The position numbers and the translations under genes are program-made. Source: Mediannikoviicoccus vaginalis (GTDB lineage: Bacteria; Bacillota; Clostridia; Tissierellales; Peptoniphilaceae). Taken from it: a stretch of DNA of 64,000 bases. Under the pieces are notes generated by a model that made no database searches, had not been told where the DNA came from, and saw only the letters and a list, made by a program, of their open reading frames with translations. Where the stretch lies: contig NZ_CAKMRI010000001.1 of assembly GCF_928097925.1 (NCBI RefSeq), positions 992,001 through 1,056,000 of the forward strand, in the 5' to 3' direction. Of this stretch, positions 10,291 through 19,713 are shown piece by piece (the first letter of the stretch is position 1; each line of letters starts with the position of its first letter).

Positions 10291-11211
10291 TTATTCATCT
10301 TCGTTAGTTGAAAACAGTCTCTTACTTAGTTCGATAGCCGCATTGTATCCATAGTTTCTCTGTCTGTAGTTTCTAACAGCTACTTCCACAATCATGGCTA
10401 TGTCTCTTCCCGGTTTAACCGGTATGGTTACCTTTTGAACATTGACACCAAGTATGTCCACGTACTCGATATCAAGTCCAAGCCTGTCATATTCCTTGTC
10501 GTCGTCCCAAGGTTCCAAACATGCCACAAGCTCTATCTCAACGTCCGGTTTTACCGAACCTATACCATAGAGCCTTTGAATGTCTAATATACCTATTCCA
10601 CGAATTTCAAGGAAGTGACGTATATTCTTAGGAGCTTGGCCTATAAGAACTTTGTCCATTCTCCTTACTTCAACCACATCATCTGCCACAAGTCTGTGGC
10701 CACGAATAATTAAATCCAGTGCAGTTTCCGACTTACCTACGGAAGATTTTCCAGTGATTAGAACACCTATACCGAAAACTTCCATTAGACCGGCGTGCAT
10801 GTTAGTCTGTTCACTTAAAAAATATGCTAGCTTATCGTCAATTCTTGAAATAAGCCTTGTGGTCGGTCTCGTAGAGCGAATCAATGTCTTGTCGTGCTTT
10901 TTTGCAAGCTCCACCACATAGTCCTCAATCTCTTGACCTTGGGTGAAGATAAGACATGGAATGTCCCTGGACATAATCCCTTCGAGTCTTTGTATTCTCA
11001 CGTCTTTGTCCATTGAGTTTAAAAAGATTGACTCGGTCTTGCCTATTATTTGAAGCCTTTTATTTGGAAAGTGTTCAAAGAATCCGGAAAGTTGAATCCC
11101 GGGCCTATTTACCTGTGAATTGGTAATGGTTAGCTCTTCAAAATCGGAACTTGCCATTACAACTTCAAGTTCCAGCTCTTCAATTAGCTTTTTTAATTTA
11201 ATTCCCTTCAT
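10291..11211 (-). CDS. hprK: HPr kinase/phosphorylase
   Basis: HprK phosphorylates and dephosphorylates Ser46 of HPr and so controls carbon catabolite repression in Firmicutes. The 306-residue protein has the P-loop GKSSVGKSETALDL, the adjacent HRLVADDVVEV, and the family signature EIRGIGILDI; length matches the family. Its ATG overlaps the 3' end of uvrC by 14 bp, so the two are translated from one message. Its position ahead of nifJ links a carbon-control kinase to the main pyruvate-oxidising enzyme. PTS genes are not in the window. Confidence 0.96.
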   Translation of the reverse strand: MKGIKLKKLIEELELEVVMASSDFEELTITNSQVNRPGIQLSGFFEHFPNKRLQIIGKTESIFLNSMDKDVRIQRLEGIMSRDIPCLIFTQGQEIEDYVVELAKKHDKTLIRSTRPTTRLISRIDDKLAYFLSEQTNMHAGLMEVFGIGVLITGKSSVGKSETALDLIIRGHRLVADDVVEVRRMDKVLIGQAPKNIRHFLEIRGIGILDIQRLYGIGSVKPDVEIELVACLEPWDDDKEYDRLGLDIEYVDILGVNVQKVTIPVKPGRDIAMIVEVAVRNYRQRNYGYNAAIELSKRLFSTNEDE

Positions 11212-13057
11212 CTTCTACTCCATTAAAATGATTATATAAATTCTCTGCACTTCTTCTGTCTATCTTGTCCACTTCTAAAAGCTCTGTAATAGATGCCTTC
11301 TTTATTTTATCTATGGACTTAAAGTGTTTCATAAGTGCTTTTTTTCTAACTTCTCCTATTCCCTTCACATCGTCTAGCTCAGACTTTATCATATTTTTAT
11401 CCCTTAACTTTCTATGGTAGTTAATGGCAAACCTATGTGTCTCTTCTTGAATGTCGAATAGGAAGCGGTATATATTGCTTGATACCTTTAGTGGTATCTC
11501 CTGACCACTATATACAATTCCCTTGGTATTGTGAAATTCGTCCTTATAAAGTCCACATATTGGAATCTCTTCCATGTTTAAAAGTGACATGGCAAACTTT
11601 GCCGCATTCACATGGCCCTTGCCCCCGTCAATTATGATTAGGGATGGCTTTCTTCCAAAGGAAACTTCTCTATTGCCTAGGGCATTTTCACTTTTTAGCC
11701 TTTCAAGCCTTCTAGTTAAAACCTCTTGATGGCTGGCGTAGTCGTTTGGTCCTTCAACCGTCTTTATCTTAAACTTTCTGTACTCTCCCGGTGCCTTTTG
11801 TCCGTTTTCATAAACCACCATGGAGCCGACGGATTGCACTCCCGATATATTTGAAATGTCATAACATTCAATTCTTGAAAGTGGAGAGATAGAAAGTAGC
11901 TCTTCCAGCTCTTCAAGACCCTTTGGTCTTTCCCTCTCTCTTCGTCTAATGTATGCAAGATGTTTTTCCAAGGTCTCTTTGGCATTTTTTTCAACAAGTT
12001 CAACCAGTCTTAACTTTTCGCCCCTCTTTGGCACTGTTAAAGTTACCTTTTTCCCTTTTATGCGGGTCAAGTACTCTTCCAGTGTGGATGAGTCCACGGG
12101 CTCTTTCTGGATTACAATCTCTTTTGGCACAAAGGCCATGTCGAAATAGAACTGTTGAATAAATGACGAAAATACTTCTTCGTCCTCTCCCTTAATGGAG
12201 TCATCTAAGATAAAGTGCTCCCTATCTATTATTTTACCACTTCTCATAATAAACACCTGCATGGAGATAGTGTCTTTCTCCCGGGCCATGGCAATAATGT
12301 CCATTTCTCTATCCTTAGACGTTCGAACGATTTGCTTTTCTACAATGGTCTCAAGGGAGTTAATATTGTCCCTATATCTTGCAGCCAGTTCAAAGTTTAA
12401 GTTTTGTGACGCCCTATCCATCTTCTTTTTAAGAGATGTTATAATCTTTTTTTGCTTTCCCTTTAAAAAATCTTCCACATTTAAAAGGTCTTCCAAATAT
12501 TCTTCTTCTGTTATGGCCTTAATACAAGGTCCAGAACACTTGTGTATAAAGTAGTATAGACAAGGTCTTTTTAAATATTGATTTTTGTCAAAATTTAGGT
12601 TACACCTTCTTATTTTATACATATCCTGAAACAGTTCAATGATTTCAGTCACCCCATAGGCATTTGGAAAGGGTCCGTAGTAGTCGGCGCCGTCTTGCCT
12701 TATGACTCTGTCCTTTAAAATGCGTGGGTACTTTTCCTTGGTGATTTTTATAAAGGGATATTTTTCGCCTGATTTTAATAATATATTATACTTCGGTTTC
12801 TTGTCCTTGATAAAGTTTGACTCAAGTATCAAGGACTCCACTTCATTGTCCACAATGATGTATTCAAACCGACTTATGTGTTTAACCATCTCCCGAACTT
12901 TTTCAATTGTCTGTCCAGAAGGTGTAAAGTATTGTCTGACTCTGTTACGAAGATTTTTTGCCTTCCCCACATATATAATTGTATCATTTTCGTCAATCAT
13001 CAGATAAACCCCTGGTGATGTGGGCAAAGTTTTTAAATTCTTCTCAATGTCAAACAT
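11198..13057 (-). CDS. uvrC: Excinuclease ABC subunit C
   Basis: UvrC makes the 3' and 5' incisions in nucleotide excision repair. The 619-residue protein has the N-terminal GIY-YIG nuclease (SPGVYLMIDENDTIIYVGKA, then NLRNRVRQYF), a central UVR motif (NFELAARYRDNINSLE) that binds UvrB, the RNase H-like second nuclease (IECYDISNISG and IIIDGGKGHVNAA) and a C-terminal helix-hairpin-helix (DVKGIGEVRKKALMKHF). The start codon overlaps the preceding peptidase stop as TAATG, which indicates translational coupling. Confidence 0.97.
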   Translation of the reverse strand: MFDIEKNLKTLPTSPGVYLMIDENDTIIYVGKAKNLRNRVRQYFTPSGQTIEKVREMVKHISRFEYIIVDNEVESLILESNFIKDKKPKYNILLKSGEKYPFIKITKEKYPRILKDRVIRQDGADYYGPFPNAYGVTEIIELFQDMYKIRRCNLNFDKNQYLKRPCLYYFIHKCSGPCIKAITEEEYLEDLLNVEDFLKGKQKKIITSLKKKMDRASQNLNFELAARYRDNINSLETIVEKQIVRTSKDREMDIIAMAREKDTISMQVFIMRSGKIIDREHFILDDSIKGEDEEVFSSFIQQFYFDMAFVPKEIVIQKEPVDSSTLEEYLTRIKGKKVTLTVPKRGEKLRLVELVEKNAKETLEKHLAYIRRRERERPKGLEELEELLSISPLSRIECYDISNISGVQSVGSMVVYENGQKAPGEYRKFKIKTVEGPNDYASHQEVLTRRLERLKSENALGNREVSFGRKPSLIIIDGGKGHVNAAKFAMSLLNMEEIPICGLYKDEFHNTKGIVYSGQEIPLKVSSNIYRFLFDIQEETHRFAINYHRKLRDKNMIKSELDDVKGIGEVRKKALMKHFKSIDKIKKASITELLEVDKIDRRSAENLYNHFNGVEDEGN

Positions 13058-14829
13058 TAAATCTCCTCAGTTGCCTTTCTTAAATATTCTAGTGCAGATC
13101 CTTCTAGCATTGGACTTAATTTTTCAAGACAAAGTTTATGATATTCGTTTATCCATTTTATTTCATCTTCTGTTAGAAGTGACTTATCAACTGGTCTTAG
13201 GTCTATTGGCACAATGGAAAGTGATTCAAATCCGAAGAATTTTCCAAAGGAAGTTTCACACTTTTCCACACATACCATGATGTTTTCAATTCTTATTCCA
13301 TGGCTTCCTTCAACGTAAACACCTGGTTCGTCTGATGTAACCATTCCAGGAACCATGTTTACATCGTTATTTGCCCTTGAAATGTTTTGTGGCCCTTCAT
13401 GAACTCCTAACACGAATCCAACGCCATGTCCTGTACCGTGGTTAAAGTCGATTCCCTCTTTCCATAGTGGCCCTCTGGCAAATACATCTAGTGCAGATGA
13501 CTTTGTGCCCTCTTTGAAAATGGCAGTTAAAAGTGCAATGTGTGACTTAAGGGTCATGGTGTAGTGGAAGATTTCGTCCTTTGTAAGTTCTCCCAATGCA
13601 ACGGTTCTAGTAATATCTGTTGTACCGTCCTTATATTGTCCACCACTGTCCAGTAGGTAAAGTCCCTTCTTTTCTAAATAAACAGGGTTGTCCTTGGATG
13701 GAGAGTAGTGAGGTAGTGCTGCATTTTCTCCATATGCTGAGATTGATCCAAAGCTTGGTTCAATAAATAGATCTTGTTCTTGTCTAAAGGAAAGAAGTTT
13801 GTCTGAGCAATCTAGCTCTGTAATCTTTTCTCCCTTTTCTAATGAATCTTCAACCCAGTTAAAGAAGTTCACTAAGGCAGCTCCATCTTTTACATAGGCA
13901 TTTCTTTGGTTTTTAATTTCAACTTCATTTTTTACTGCCTTCATATCTGTTGAAATATTTCTACCAACAATTGTCTTTATCTCTTCAGGAATTGATTTGT
14001 ATAGCTTTACATTTATACTTCTCTTATTGAAGTAAAGAACTTCTTCACTTGGTATGGCCTTTACAAAGTCAAATACCTCTTGGTATTTTTTAACTGTAAC
14101 GCCAATCTTGTCCAAGTGATTTTTTACATCTTTTGTAATCTTTTCTTCATCTACAAATAAAACCACTTGGTCTCTGTTTATATAAAGGTAGGAAAGTATT
14201 ACTGGTGTGAATAGTATATCTCCACCTCTTATGTTTAGTGTGTATGCAATGTCGTCAAGGGTTGTAACTAGTGTTGCAGTTGCACCTTTTTTATTAAGTT
14301 TTTCTCTAATCTCTCTTACCTTGTCATGGGCAGAAACTCCAACATATTTTTCCTCTAAAACAAAGGCCTTGTTGGAAGACTTTTTAACTCTGTCTTCCCA
14401 AATGTCTTCAACGAGAGTTTGGTTATAGAAAATATTTTCTTCTGGAATGTCCTTTGCAATGTAATCTAAAAGCCAAAGGGGAAAAGTTTCTCCATTGAAT
14501 CCAATCTTGTAGTCACCGTTGAAGTTTTCTTCCACAAACTCCTTCATTGTAGGAACTCCAGCTTCTCCCATTTTATATAATGTAATGCCAGAACCTTCAA
14601 GCTCTTTTGCAGCCTGTATAAAGTATCTTCCGTCGGTCCATAGTCCGGCGTTGTCATGTGTCACTATTACAGTGCCGGCGGAACCTGTGAAGCCTGAAAT
14701 AAATTCCCTGGTCTTATAACTGTCGGGAACGTATTCAGAACAATGAGGATCCGATGTTGGAACTATATACATATCAAGTCCAGCTTGTTTCATTTTTTCT
14801 CTTAATTTTAATATTTTATCTGAAGCCAT
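13057..14829 (-). CDS. M24-family Xaa-Pro aminopeptidase (large, three-domain type)
   Basis: This metallopeptidase removes an N-terminal residue that precedes proline. The 590-residue length and the MYIVPTSDPHCSEYVPD start match the three-domain form related to eukaryotic XPNPEP1 rather than the about 350-residue PepQ type. Metal-site motifs are visible: LLDSGGQYKDGTTDITRT, HGTGHGVGFVLGVHEGP and SDEPGVYVEGSHGIRIEN. It is the first gene of a unit with uvrC, hprK and nifJ. Peptide-derived proline dipeptides would fit the two Opp transporters nearby. A candidate extended -10 promoter lies 34 bp upstream. Confidence 0.93.
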   Translation of the reverse strand: MASDKILKLREKMKQAGLDMYIVPTSDPHCSEYVPDSYKTREFISGFTGSAGTVIVTHDNAGLWTDGRYFIQAAKELEGSGITLYKMGEAGVPTMKEFVEENFNGDYKIGFNGETFPLWLLDYIAKDIPEENIFYNQTLVEDIWEDRVKKSSNKAFVLEEKYVGVSAHDKVREIREKLNKKGATATLVTTLDDIAYTLNIRGGDILFTPVILSYLYINRDQVVLFVDEEKITKDVKNHLDKIGVTVKKYQEVFDFVKAIPSEEVLYFNKRSINVKLYKSIPEEIKTIVGRNISTDMKAVKNEVEIKNQRNAYVKDGAALVNFFNWVEDSLEKGEKITELDCSDKLLSFRQEQDLFIEPSFGSISAYGENAALPHYSPSKDNPVYLEKKGLYLLDSGGQYKDGTTDITRTVALGELTKDEIFHYTMTLKSHIALLTAIFKEGTKSSALDVFARGPLWKEGIDFNHGTGHGVGFVLGVHEGPQNISRANNDVNMVPGMVTSDEPGVYVEGSHGIRIENIMVCVEKCETSFGKFFGFESLSIVPIDLRPVDKSLLTEDEIKWINEYHKLCLEKLSPMLEGSALEYLRKATEEI

Positions 14830-14862
14830 ATAGCACGTCCTTTCCCATAGATATCTACTTTA

Positions 14863-14868
14863 ATTATA
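14863..14868 (-). promoter_or_regulatory. Candidate extended -10 promoter of the pepP-uvrC-hprK-nifJ unit
   Basis: TGATATAAT on the minus strand lies 34 bp before the peptidase ATG. It has the TGn extension; the -35 region is weak (TTAGGA at 17 bp). Confidence 0.45.
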
Positions 14869-14961
14869 TCACATAGCATGAAATCTCCTAATAAATTAAA
14901 AGATTTTTATAAATTTATGATTTAGTAACTTAAGAGCCAATTGCAATTCGATTTTAAATAT

Positions 14962-14993
14962 AAAAAGAGCGGCCATACAGCCGCCCTCTTTAA
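14962..14993 (-). terminator. Terminator after the first Opp operon
   Basis: Minus-strand AAAGAGGGCGGC, a short loop and GCCGCTCTTT pair with a two-base bulge and continue into a T run, just after the oppA stop. Confidence 0.75.
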
Positions 14994-15015
14994 AAAAGGA
15001 GTCATTTGACTTATT

Positions 15016-16686
15016 CTAGAATCCTGTCAATCCCTTGAAGAAGTAATATCCTAATGGAGTGTAGTATAATCCATCGATATTTGGCTTCATCATGTGGGAA
15101 TTGTTGTAGAAGTAGATTGGTGCAACAACTGCATCTTCGCCTACTAATATATCTTCAGCTTTGTGCATGTTTTCCATTCTTTCTGCTTGGTCTGAAGTAG
15201 CCTTTGCCGCCTTAACAATTTCATCATACTTAGGGTTCTTGTATTGAGCGTCGTTGTTACCTCCACCAGTCATCCACATATCTATAAATGACATTGGATC
15301 GTTGTAGTCTGCAATCCATCCACTTCTTGCGATGTTAAAGTTACCTTGTTTTCTTTCAGTTAAGAATACGTTCCAGTCTTGGTTTTGTAGAGTAACTTGA
15401 ACACCAAGTTTTTCTTGCCACATATTTTGTAGTGCTTCAGCTATAGCCTTGTGACCTTCATTTGTGTTGTATAGGTATTCAACTTGTGGGAATCCTTCGC
15501 CGTCTTTATAACCTGCTTCTTCCATAAGCTTCTTAGCTTCTTCTACATTCTTTTCATAATCGTCAACTTTTATTGAGTAATAGTCTCCACCAACTGTTCT
15601 AAAGTCGTCGCCTTCTGCTCCGTCAACATCGTATACTCCTGATGGAACATATCCTGATGCTGGTTCTTGTCCTTGCCCAGTAACTTGTCTAACGATAAAG
15701 TCTCTGTCTATTACAAGTGAGAAAGCCTTTCTAACTCTTGCGTCGTTAAATGGTTCTTTTTCAACGTTAAATACTACATAGTAAGTTCCTACTTGTGGAA
15801 GAACTTTAAGTTCTTTTGTATCTAGAAGTTTTTGAACTTCTTCTTGAGGTACGGAGTTTATAAAGTCTAAGTCGCCAGATCTATATGATGCATAGATTGC
15901 GTTTTGGTCATCTTGTAAGTGGAAAGCTAATTTTTCAGCTTTTACAGAATCTGCGTCGTAATATTCAGGATTCTTTTCCATTTCGATAACTTGATTATGT
16001 TTCCATTCTTTAAGAACGTAAGGTCCATTTGCAATTAATGTGTCTGGAGAGTTTGTCCAGTTTTCTGTTCCTTCAACAGCGTCCTTTCTAACAGGCATTA
16101 CTGCAGGGAAAGCACATATTTCTTCAAAGTATGGACATTTTACACTTAGGTTAACAACGAAAGTCTTTTCGTCTGGTGCAGATATTTCAAGTTTCTTTTC
16201 TTCATATCCCTTAACCATGTCTAACATATATTCGTAGTCAGCACCTGTGTCAGGGTTTACTAATCTGTTCCATGCATATACAAAGTCTTCTGCTACTATT
16301 GGCTTACCGTCTGACCACTTAGCATCTCTTAAGTGGAAAGTCCAAGTAAGTCCGTCATCAGAAACATCCCATGACTCTGCAATACCTGGTTTTAATACGG
16401 CATTTCCATTTCCATCGTCATCCCATCTTATAAGTGATTCAAAAAGATGAGATATCATTATAGCACCGTCTACAGCACTGTTAAGAGCTGGGTCTATTGA
16501 CTCTGGTTCTGAAGCGATGTTTATATCAAAAACACCATCTTCTCTTCCTGCTTCTTCATTAGAAGCTGCGTTTCCATTTCCTGCTTGTCCTGTTCCTTGG
16601 TTTTTTCCACCGTTACCACAAGCACTTAGTAACATTACAAAGCCAAGCATAATAGCAAGCAATCTCAAACTAAATTTCTTTTTCAT
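15016..16686 (-). CDS. oppA: Oligopeptide ABC transporter substrate-binding lipoprotein (system 1)
   Basis: A 556-residue family-5 solute-binding protein. It has a lipoprotein signal peptide with lipobox LLSAC, so it is anchored outside the membrane by a lipidated cysteine, followed by a short Gly/Asn-rich linker. Family motifs include EPESIDPALNSAVDGA, HLRDAKWSDGKPIVAEDFVYAW and RKAFSLVIDR. It is the last gene of oppB-oppC-oppD-oppF-oppA, 23 bp after oppF, and has its own strong ribosome binding site. The peptide specificity cannot be read from sequence. Confidence 0.93.
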   Translation of the reverse strand: MKKKFSLRLLAIMLGFVMLLSACGNGGKNQGTGQAGNGNAASNEEAGREDGVFDINIASEPESIDPALNSAVDGAIMISHLFESLIRWDDDGNGNAVLKPGIAESWDVSDDGLTWTFHLRDAKWSDGKPIVAEDFVYAWNRLVNPDTGADYEYMLDMVKGYEEKKLEISAPDEKTFVVNLSVKCPYFEEICAFPAVMPVRKDAVEGTENWTNSPDTLIANGPYVLKEWKHNQVIEMEKNPEYYDADSVKAEKLAFHLQDDQNAIYASYRSGDLDFINSVPQEEVQKLLDTKELKVLPQVGTYYVVFNVEKEPFNDARVRKAFSLVIDRDFIVRQVTGQGQEPASGYVPSGVYDVDGAEGDDFRTVGGDYYSIKVDDYEKNVEEAKKLMEEAGYKDGEGFPQVEYLYNTNEGHKAIAEALQNMWQEKLGVQVTLQNQDWNVFLTERKQGNFNIARSGWIADYNDPMSFIDMWMTGGGNNDAQYKNPKYDEIVKAAKATSDQAERMENMHKAEDILVGEDAVVAPIYFYNNSHMMKPNIDGLYYTPLGYYFFKGLTGF

Positions 16687-16709
16687 TTCTTCCTCCTAAA
16701 TACTAATTT

Positions 16710-17684
16710 TTATATGATATGACAACTTACGAAGTGTCCATCCTCAACTTCTCTAAACTCCGGTTCCACTTCACTACATATATCCTTTGCATAAGGGCAT
16801 CTCTCATGGAATCTACATCCCTTAGGTGGATGTATTGGTGAAGGAATTTCACCTTCAAGTTTTATCCTCTTTAAACTTCTTGTTAACTTTGGATCCGGTA
16901 GTGGTATTGCGGAAAGTAGTGACTTGGTGTATGGATGAAGAGGATTTTCATAAAGTCTCTTCGAATCCACAAGTTCTACCATCTTTCCTAAATACATAAC
17001 TGCAATTCTGTCACTAATATGTTTTACTACTGAAAGGTCGTGGGCAATAAACATATAGGTTAGCCCAAACTCTTCTTGCATGTCCTGTAACATGTTTACA
17101 ATTTGCGCTTGTATGGAAACATCCAGTGCAGAGATTGGCTCGTCACATACTATAAACTCTGGTTCAACCGCCAATGCTCTGGCAATTCCAATACGCTGTT
17201 GTTGCCCACCTGAAAACTCATGGGGATATCTATTAGAGTGTTCCTGGTTAAGTCCAACACGTCTAAGCAGTTCATTAATTCTATCTCTTCTGTTTTCTTT
17301 ATAAAGTCCATGTATATCCAGCGCCTCGCCTACAATTTCCGCTACGGTCATTCTAGGGTCAAGGGATGCAGAAGGGTCTTGGAATATTATTTGCATCTTC
17401 CTTCTATATGGATACATTTCAGCCTTTATATTCTTTTCACTATCAAAAATAACTTCGCCATCATAGGTTATGCGTCCAGAAGTTGGTTCGTGAAGCCTTA
17501 ATATGGTTCTTCCCAAAGTGGTCTTACCACATCCCGACTCACCTACAACTCCCAGTGTCTCTCCCTTCTTTATATAGAAGGACACATCTTCCACCGCATG
17601 TACTGTTGCTGTCTTGTTAAATGTTTCCTTGACGGTGAAATGTTTTACAATATTGTCGCAAACAAGTAATTTATTGTCTTCCAT
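16710..17684 (-). CDS. oppF: Oligopeptide ABC transporter ATPase OppF (system 1)
   Basis: A 324-residue ABC ATPase that powers peptide import with OppD. It contains Walker A GESGCGKTT, signature LSGGQQQRIGIARAL (as FSGGQQQR) and Walker B EFIVCDEPISALD, plus the C-terminal oligopeptide-transporter extension with a cysteine cluster (CRFHERCPYAKDIC and a later C). It overlaps the end of oppD by 14 bp and has AAAGGAGG before its ATG. Confidence 0.94.
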   Translation of the reverse strand: MEDNKLLVCDNIVKHFTVKETFNKTATVHAVEDVSFYIKKGETLGVVGESGCGKTTLGRTILRLHEPTSGRITYDGEVIFDSEKNIKAEMYPYRRKMQIIFQDPSASLDPRMTVAEIVGEALDIHGLYKENRRDRINELLRRVGLNQEHSNRYPHEFSGGQQQRIGIARALAVEPEFIVCDEPISALDVSIQAQIVNMLQDMQEEFGLTYMFIAHDLSVVKHISDRIAVMYLGKMVELVDSKRLYENPLHPYTKSLLSAIPLPDPKLTRSLKRIKLEGEIPSPIHPPKGCRFHERCPYAKDICSEVEPEFREVEDGHFVSCHII

Positions 17685-18678
17685 TTACTACCTCCTTTAA
17701 ATGTAGGAAACACTTTGACCTATGTCCATCTGCCATTTCAACCATTGGTGGCTCTTTTCTCAAACAGATATTCATACAGTGTTCACATCTTGTAGAGAAA
17801 CCACATCCACTTGGTGGGTTCAACATATCAACGGGAGTTCCTTCAATACTATCAAGTCTTGCTCCCTCGTTGTCGTCAATTCTTGGCATGGATTTTAAAA
17901 GGCCCTTTGTGTAAGGATGTTGAGGGTTGTAGAATATGTCATCAACACTTCCCTGTTCAACAATCTTTCCAGCATACATTACAGATACACTGTCGCAAAT
18001 TTGAGCAACAACCGCCAAGTTGTGAGTTATAAAGATTACAGACATCTTGTTCTTTTGTTGAATTTCCTTTATAAGCTCCAGTATTTGTGCCTGAATTGTA
18101 ACATCCAGTGCAGTTGTCGGTTCGTCTGCAATTAGAACGTCCGGCTCACATATAAGCCCCATCCCAATCATGACTCTCTGTCTCATACCACCAGATAGTT
18201 CGTGGGGATATTGTTTCATTCTCTTTTCAGGATTTGCAATACCTACAAGTTCAAGCATCTTAACTGCCCTCTTATAAGCTTCATCCTTACTTACTTTCTT
18301 ATGGACCAATACGGCTTCCATAAGTTGATTACCTATTGTATAAACAGGATTTAAACAAGTCATTGGGTTTTGAAAAATCATGGAGCACTTGTTGCCTCTG
18401 AAATTTCTCATTTCATTCTTGTCAAAATCCAAAACATTTTTTCCATCAAATAATATCTTTCCAGATTTTACCTTGCCTGGAGATTGTAAAAGTCCCATTA
18501 TCCCATAGGATTCCACCGACTTACCAGATCCGGACTCTCCTACAATTCCCATTATTTCATTCTCATGTAGTGTATAGCTTATGCCATCCACCGCTTTAAC
18601 TTCACCTACAGGTGTGTAGAAGGAAATAGCAAGGTCTTCGACTTTTAAAACTTCTTTTTCTTTTACTCTATTTTCCAT
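17671..18678 (-). CDS. oppD: Oligopeptide ABC transporter ATPase OppD (system 1)
   Basis: An ABC ATPase of about 335 residues with Walker A GESGSGKS, signature [15 protein letters not shown], Walker [21 protein letters not shown] and the C-terminal cysteine-containing extension (CGFSTRCEHCMNIC) common to OppD/DppD. I start at ATG 18676-18678, which has AGGTG five bases upstream; a GTG two codons earlier is less likely. It follows oppC closely and overlaps oppF. Confidence 0.94.
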   Translation of the reverse strand: MENRVKEKEVLKVEDLAISFYTPVGEVKAVDGISYTLHENEIMGIVGESGSGKSVESYGIMGLLQSPGKVKSGKILFDGKNVLDFDKNEMRNFRGNKCSMIFQNPMTCLNPVYTIGNQLMEAVLVHKKVSKDEAYKRAVKMLELVGIANPEKRMKQYPHELSGGMRQRVMIGMGLICEPDVLIADEPTTALDVTIQAQILELIKEIQQKNKMSVIFITHNLAVVAQICDSVSVMYAGKIVEQGSVDDIFYNPQHPYTKGLLKSMPRIDDNEGARLDSIEGTPVDMLNPPSGCGFSTRCEHCMNICLRKEPPMVEMADGHRSKCFLHLKEVVNGRQ

Positions 18679-18686
18679 AATCACAC

Positions 18687-19712
18687 CTACTTTTTAAGTC
18701 TTGGGTCTAAGGCATCCCTTAGTCCATCAGCAAATAAATTTAGCGCCAGTATCATCAAACTAAGTATTACTGAAGGTATTATTAACCTATATGCATAGGA
18801 GTAAATTCCTCCAAGGGCATCCGCCGCCATGGCTCCTAGAGATGTCATCGGTGCAGAAACACCAATCCCTAAGAATGATAGGAATGATTCCAAGAATATG
18901 GCTGACGGTATTTGCATAGCGGTCATAACAATAACTTGACCGATACAGTTCGGGAATAAATGCCTTTTTATAATTCTCTTTCTAGATCCACCAAGGGCTT
19001 CTACTGCAGTAACAAACTCTTGCTTCTTAAGCATAAGCACTTGCCCTCTTATAATTCTTGCCATTCCTACCCAGTATAGTAGACCAAAGGCAATAAATAT
19101 TGAAATAAGAGCTGGCCCCAGTGTTGCAACCTTCTTCGCAATAGCTGAAGTGGAACTATTTACGTAAGACTTCATCGGTTGTGATATCCCAATGGATAAT
19201 AAAATTACCACCAAAACATCTGGAATTGAATAGATTAAATCCAAAATTCTCATCATCACCGCGTCAACTTTTCCACCACAGTAACCAGATATTGATCCAT
19301 AAATTGTTCCAATAATAAGTACTATAAGTGATGCAAATAGACCTACAATAAGAGAAACTCTAGTTCCATACATTGTACGAACCATTATGTCACGACCTAA
19401 TTTGTCAGTACCAAATGGATATCTTGCGCATGGAAATAAATCTTCGTCCCCTCTAAACTGAGTGGTGTAGTCCCCTTCTACAAACAGTGGTCCAATGAAT
19501 GCAAATAAAAATATAATTACTATGAACCCTAAAGATACCATAGCTATTTTATTTTCCTTTAAGCGCCTTAAAGCATCTTGAAAATATGATGTTGAAGGAG
19601 CCTTGGTCATGAAGCTTTCCTTAGCTTCAGAAGATGCAAGTTCAAAGTCATCTTCAGTAAATTCATATTCCTCTAATTTAAGCTTAGAGTTTAAACTTAG
19701 AAAGTTTTCCAT
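18687..19712 (-). CDS. oppC: Oligopeptide ABC transporter permease OppC (system 1)
   Basis: A polytopic permease of about 341 residues with a cytoplasmic N-terminus of about 75 residues, a first membrane segment (IAMVSLGFIVIIFLFAFIG), and the family EAA loop (EALGGSRKRIIKRHLFPNC). I chose ATG 19710-19712 (MENFLSLN) because GGGGG precedes it; the longer frame upstream lies within oppB. It starts one base after the oppB stop. Confidence 0.93.
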   Translation of the reverse strand: MENFLSLNSKLKLEEYEFTEDDFELASSEAKESFMTKAPSTSYFQDALRRLKENKIAMVSLGFIVIIFLFAFIGPLFVEGDYTTQFRGDEDLFPCARYPFGTDKLGRDIMVRTMYGTRVSLIVGLFASLIVLIIGTIYGSISGYCGGKVDAVMMRILDLIYSIPDVLVVILLSIGISQPMKSYVNSSTSAIAKKVATLGPALISIFIAFGLLYWVGMARIIRGQVLMLKKQEFVTAVEALGGSRKRIIKRHLFPNCIGQVIVMTAMQIPSAIFLESFLSFLGIGVSAPMTSLGAMAADALGGIYSYAYRLIIPSVILSLMILALNLFADGLRDALDPRLKK

Positions 19713-19713
19713 A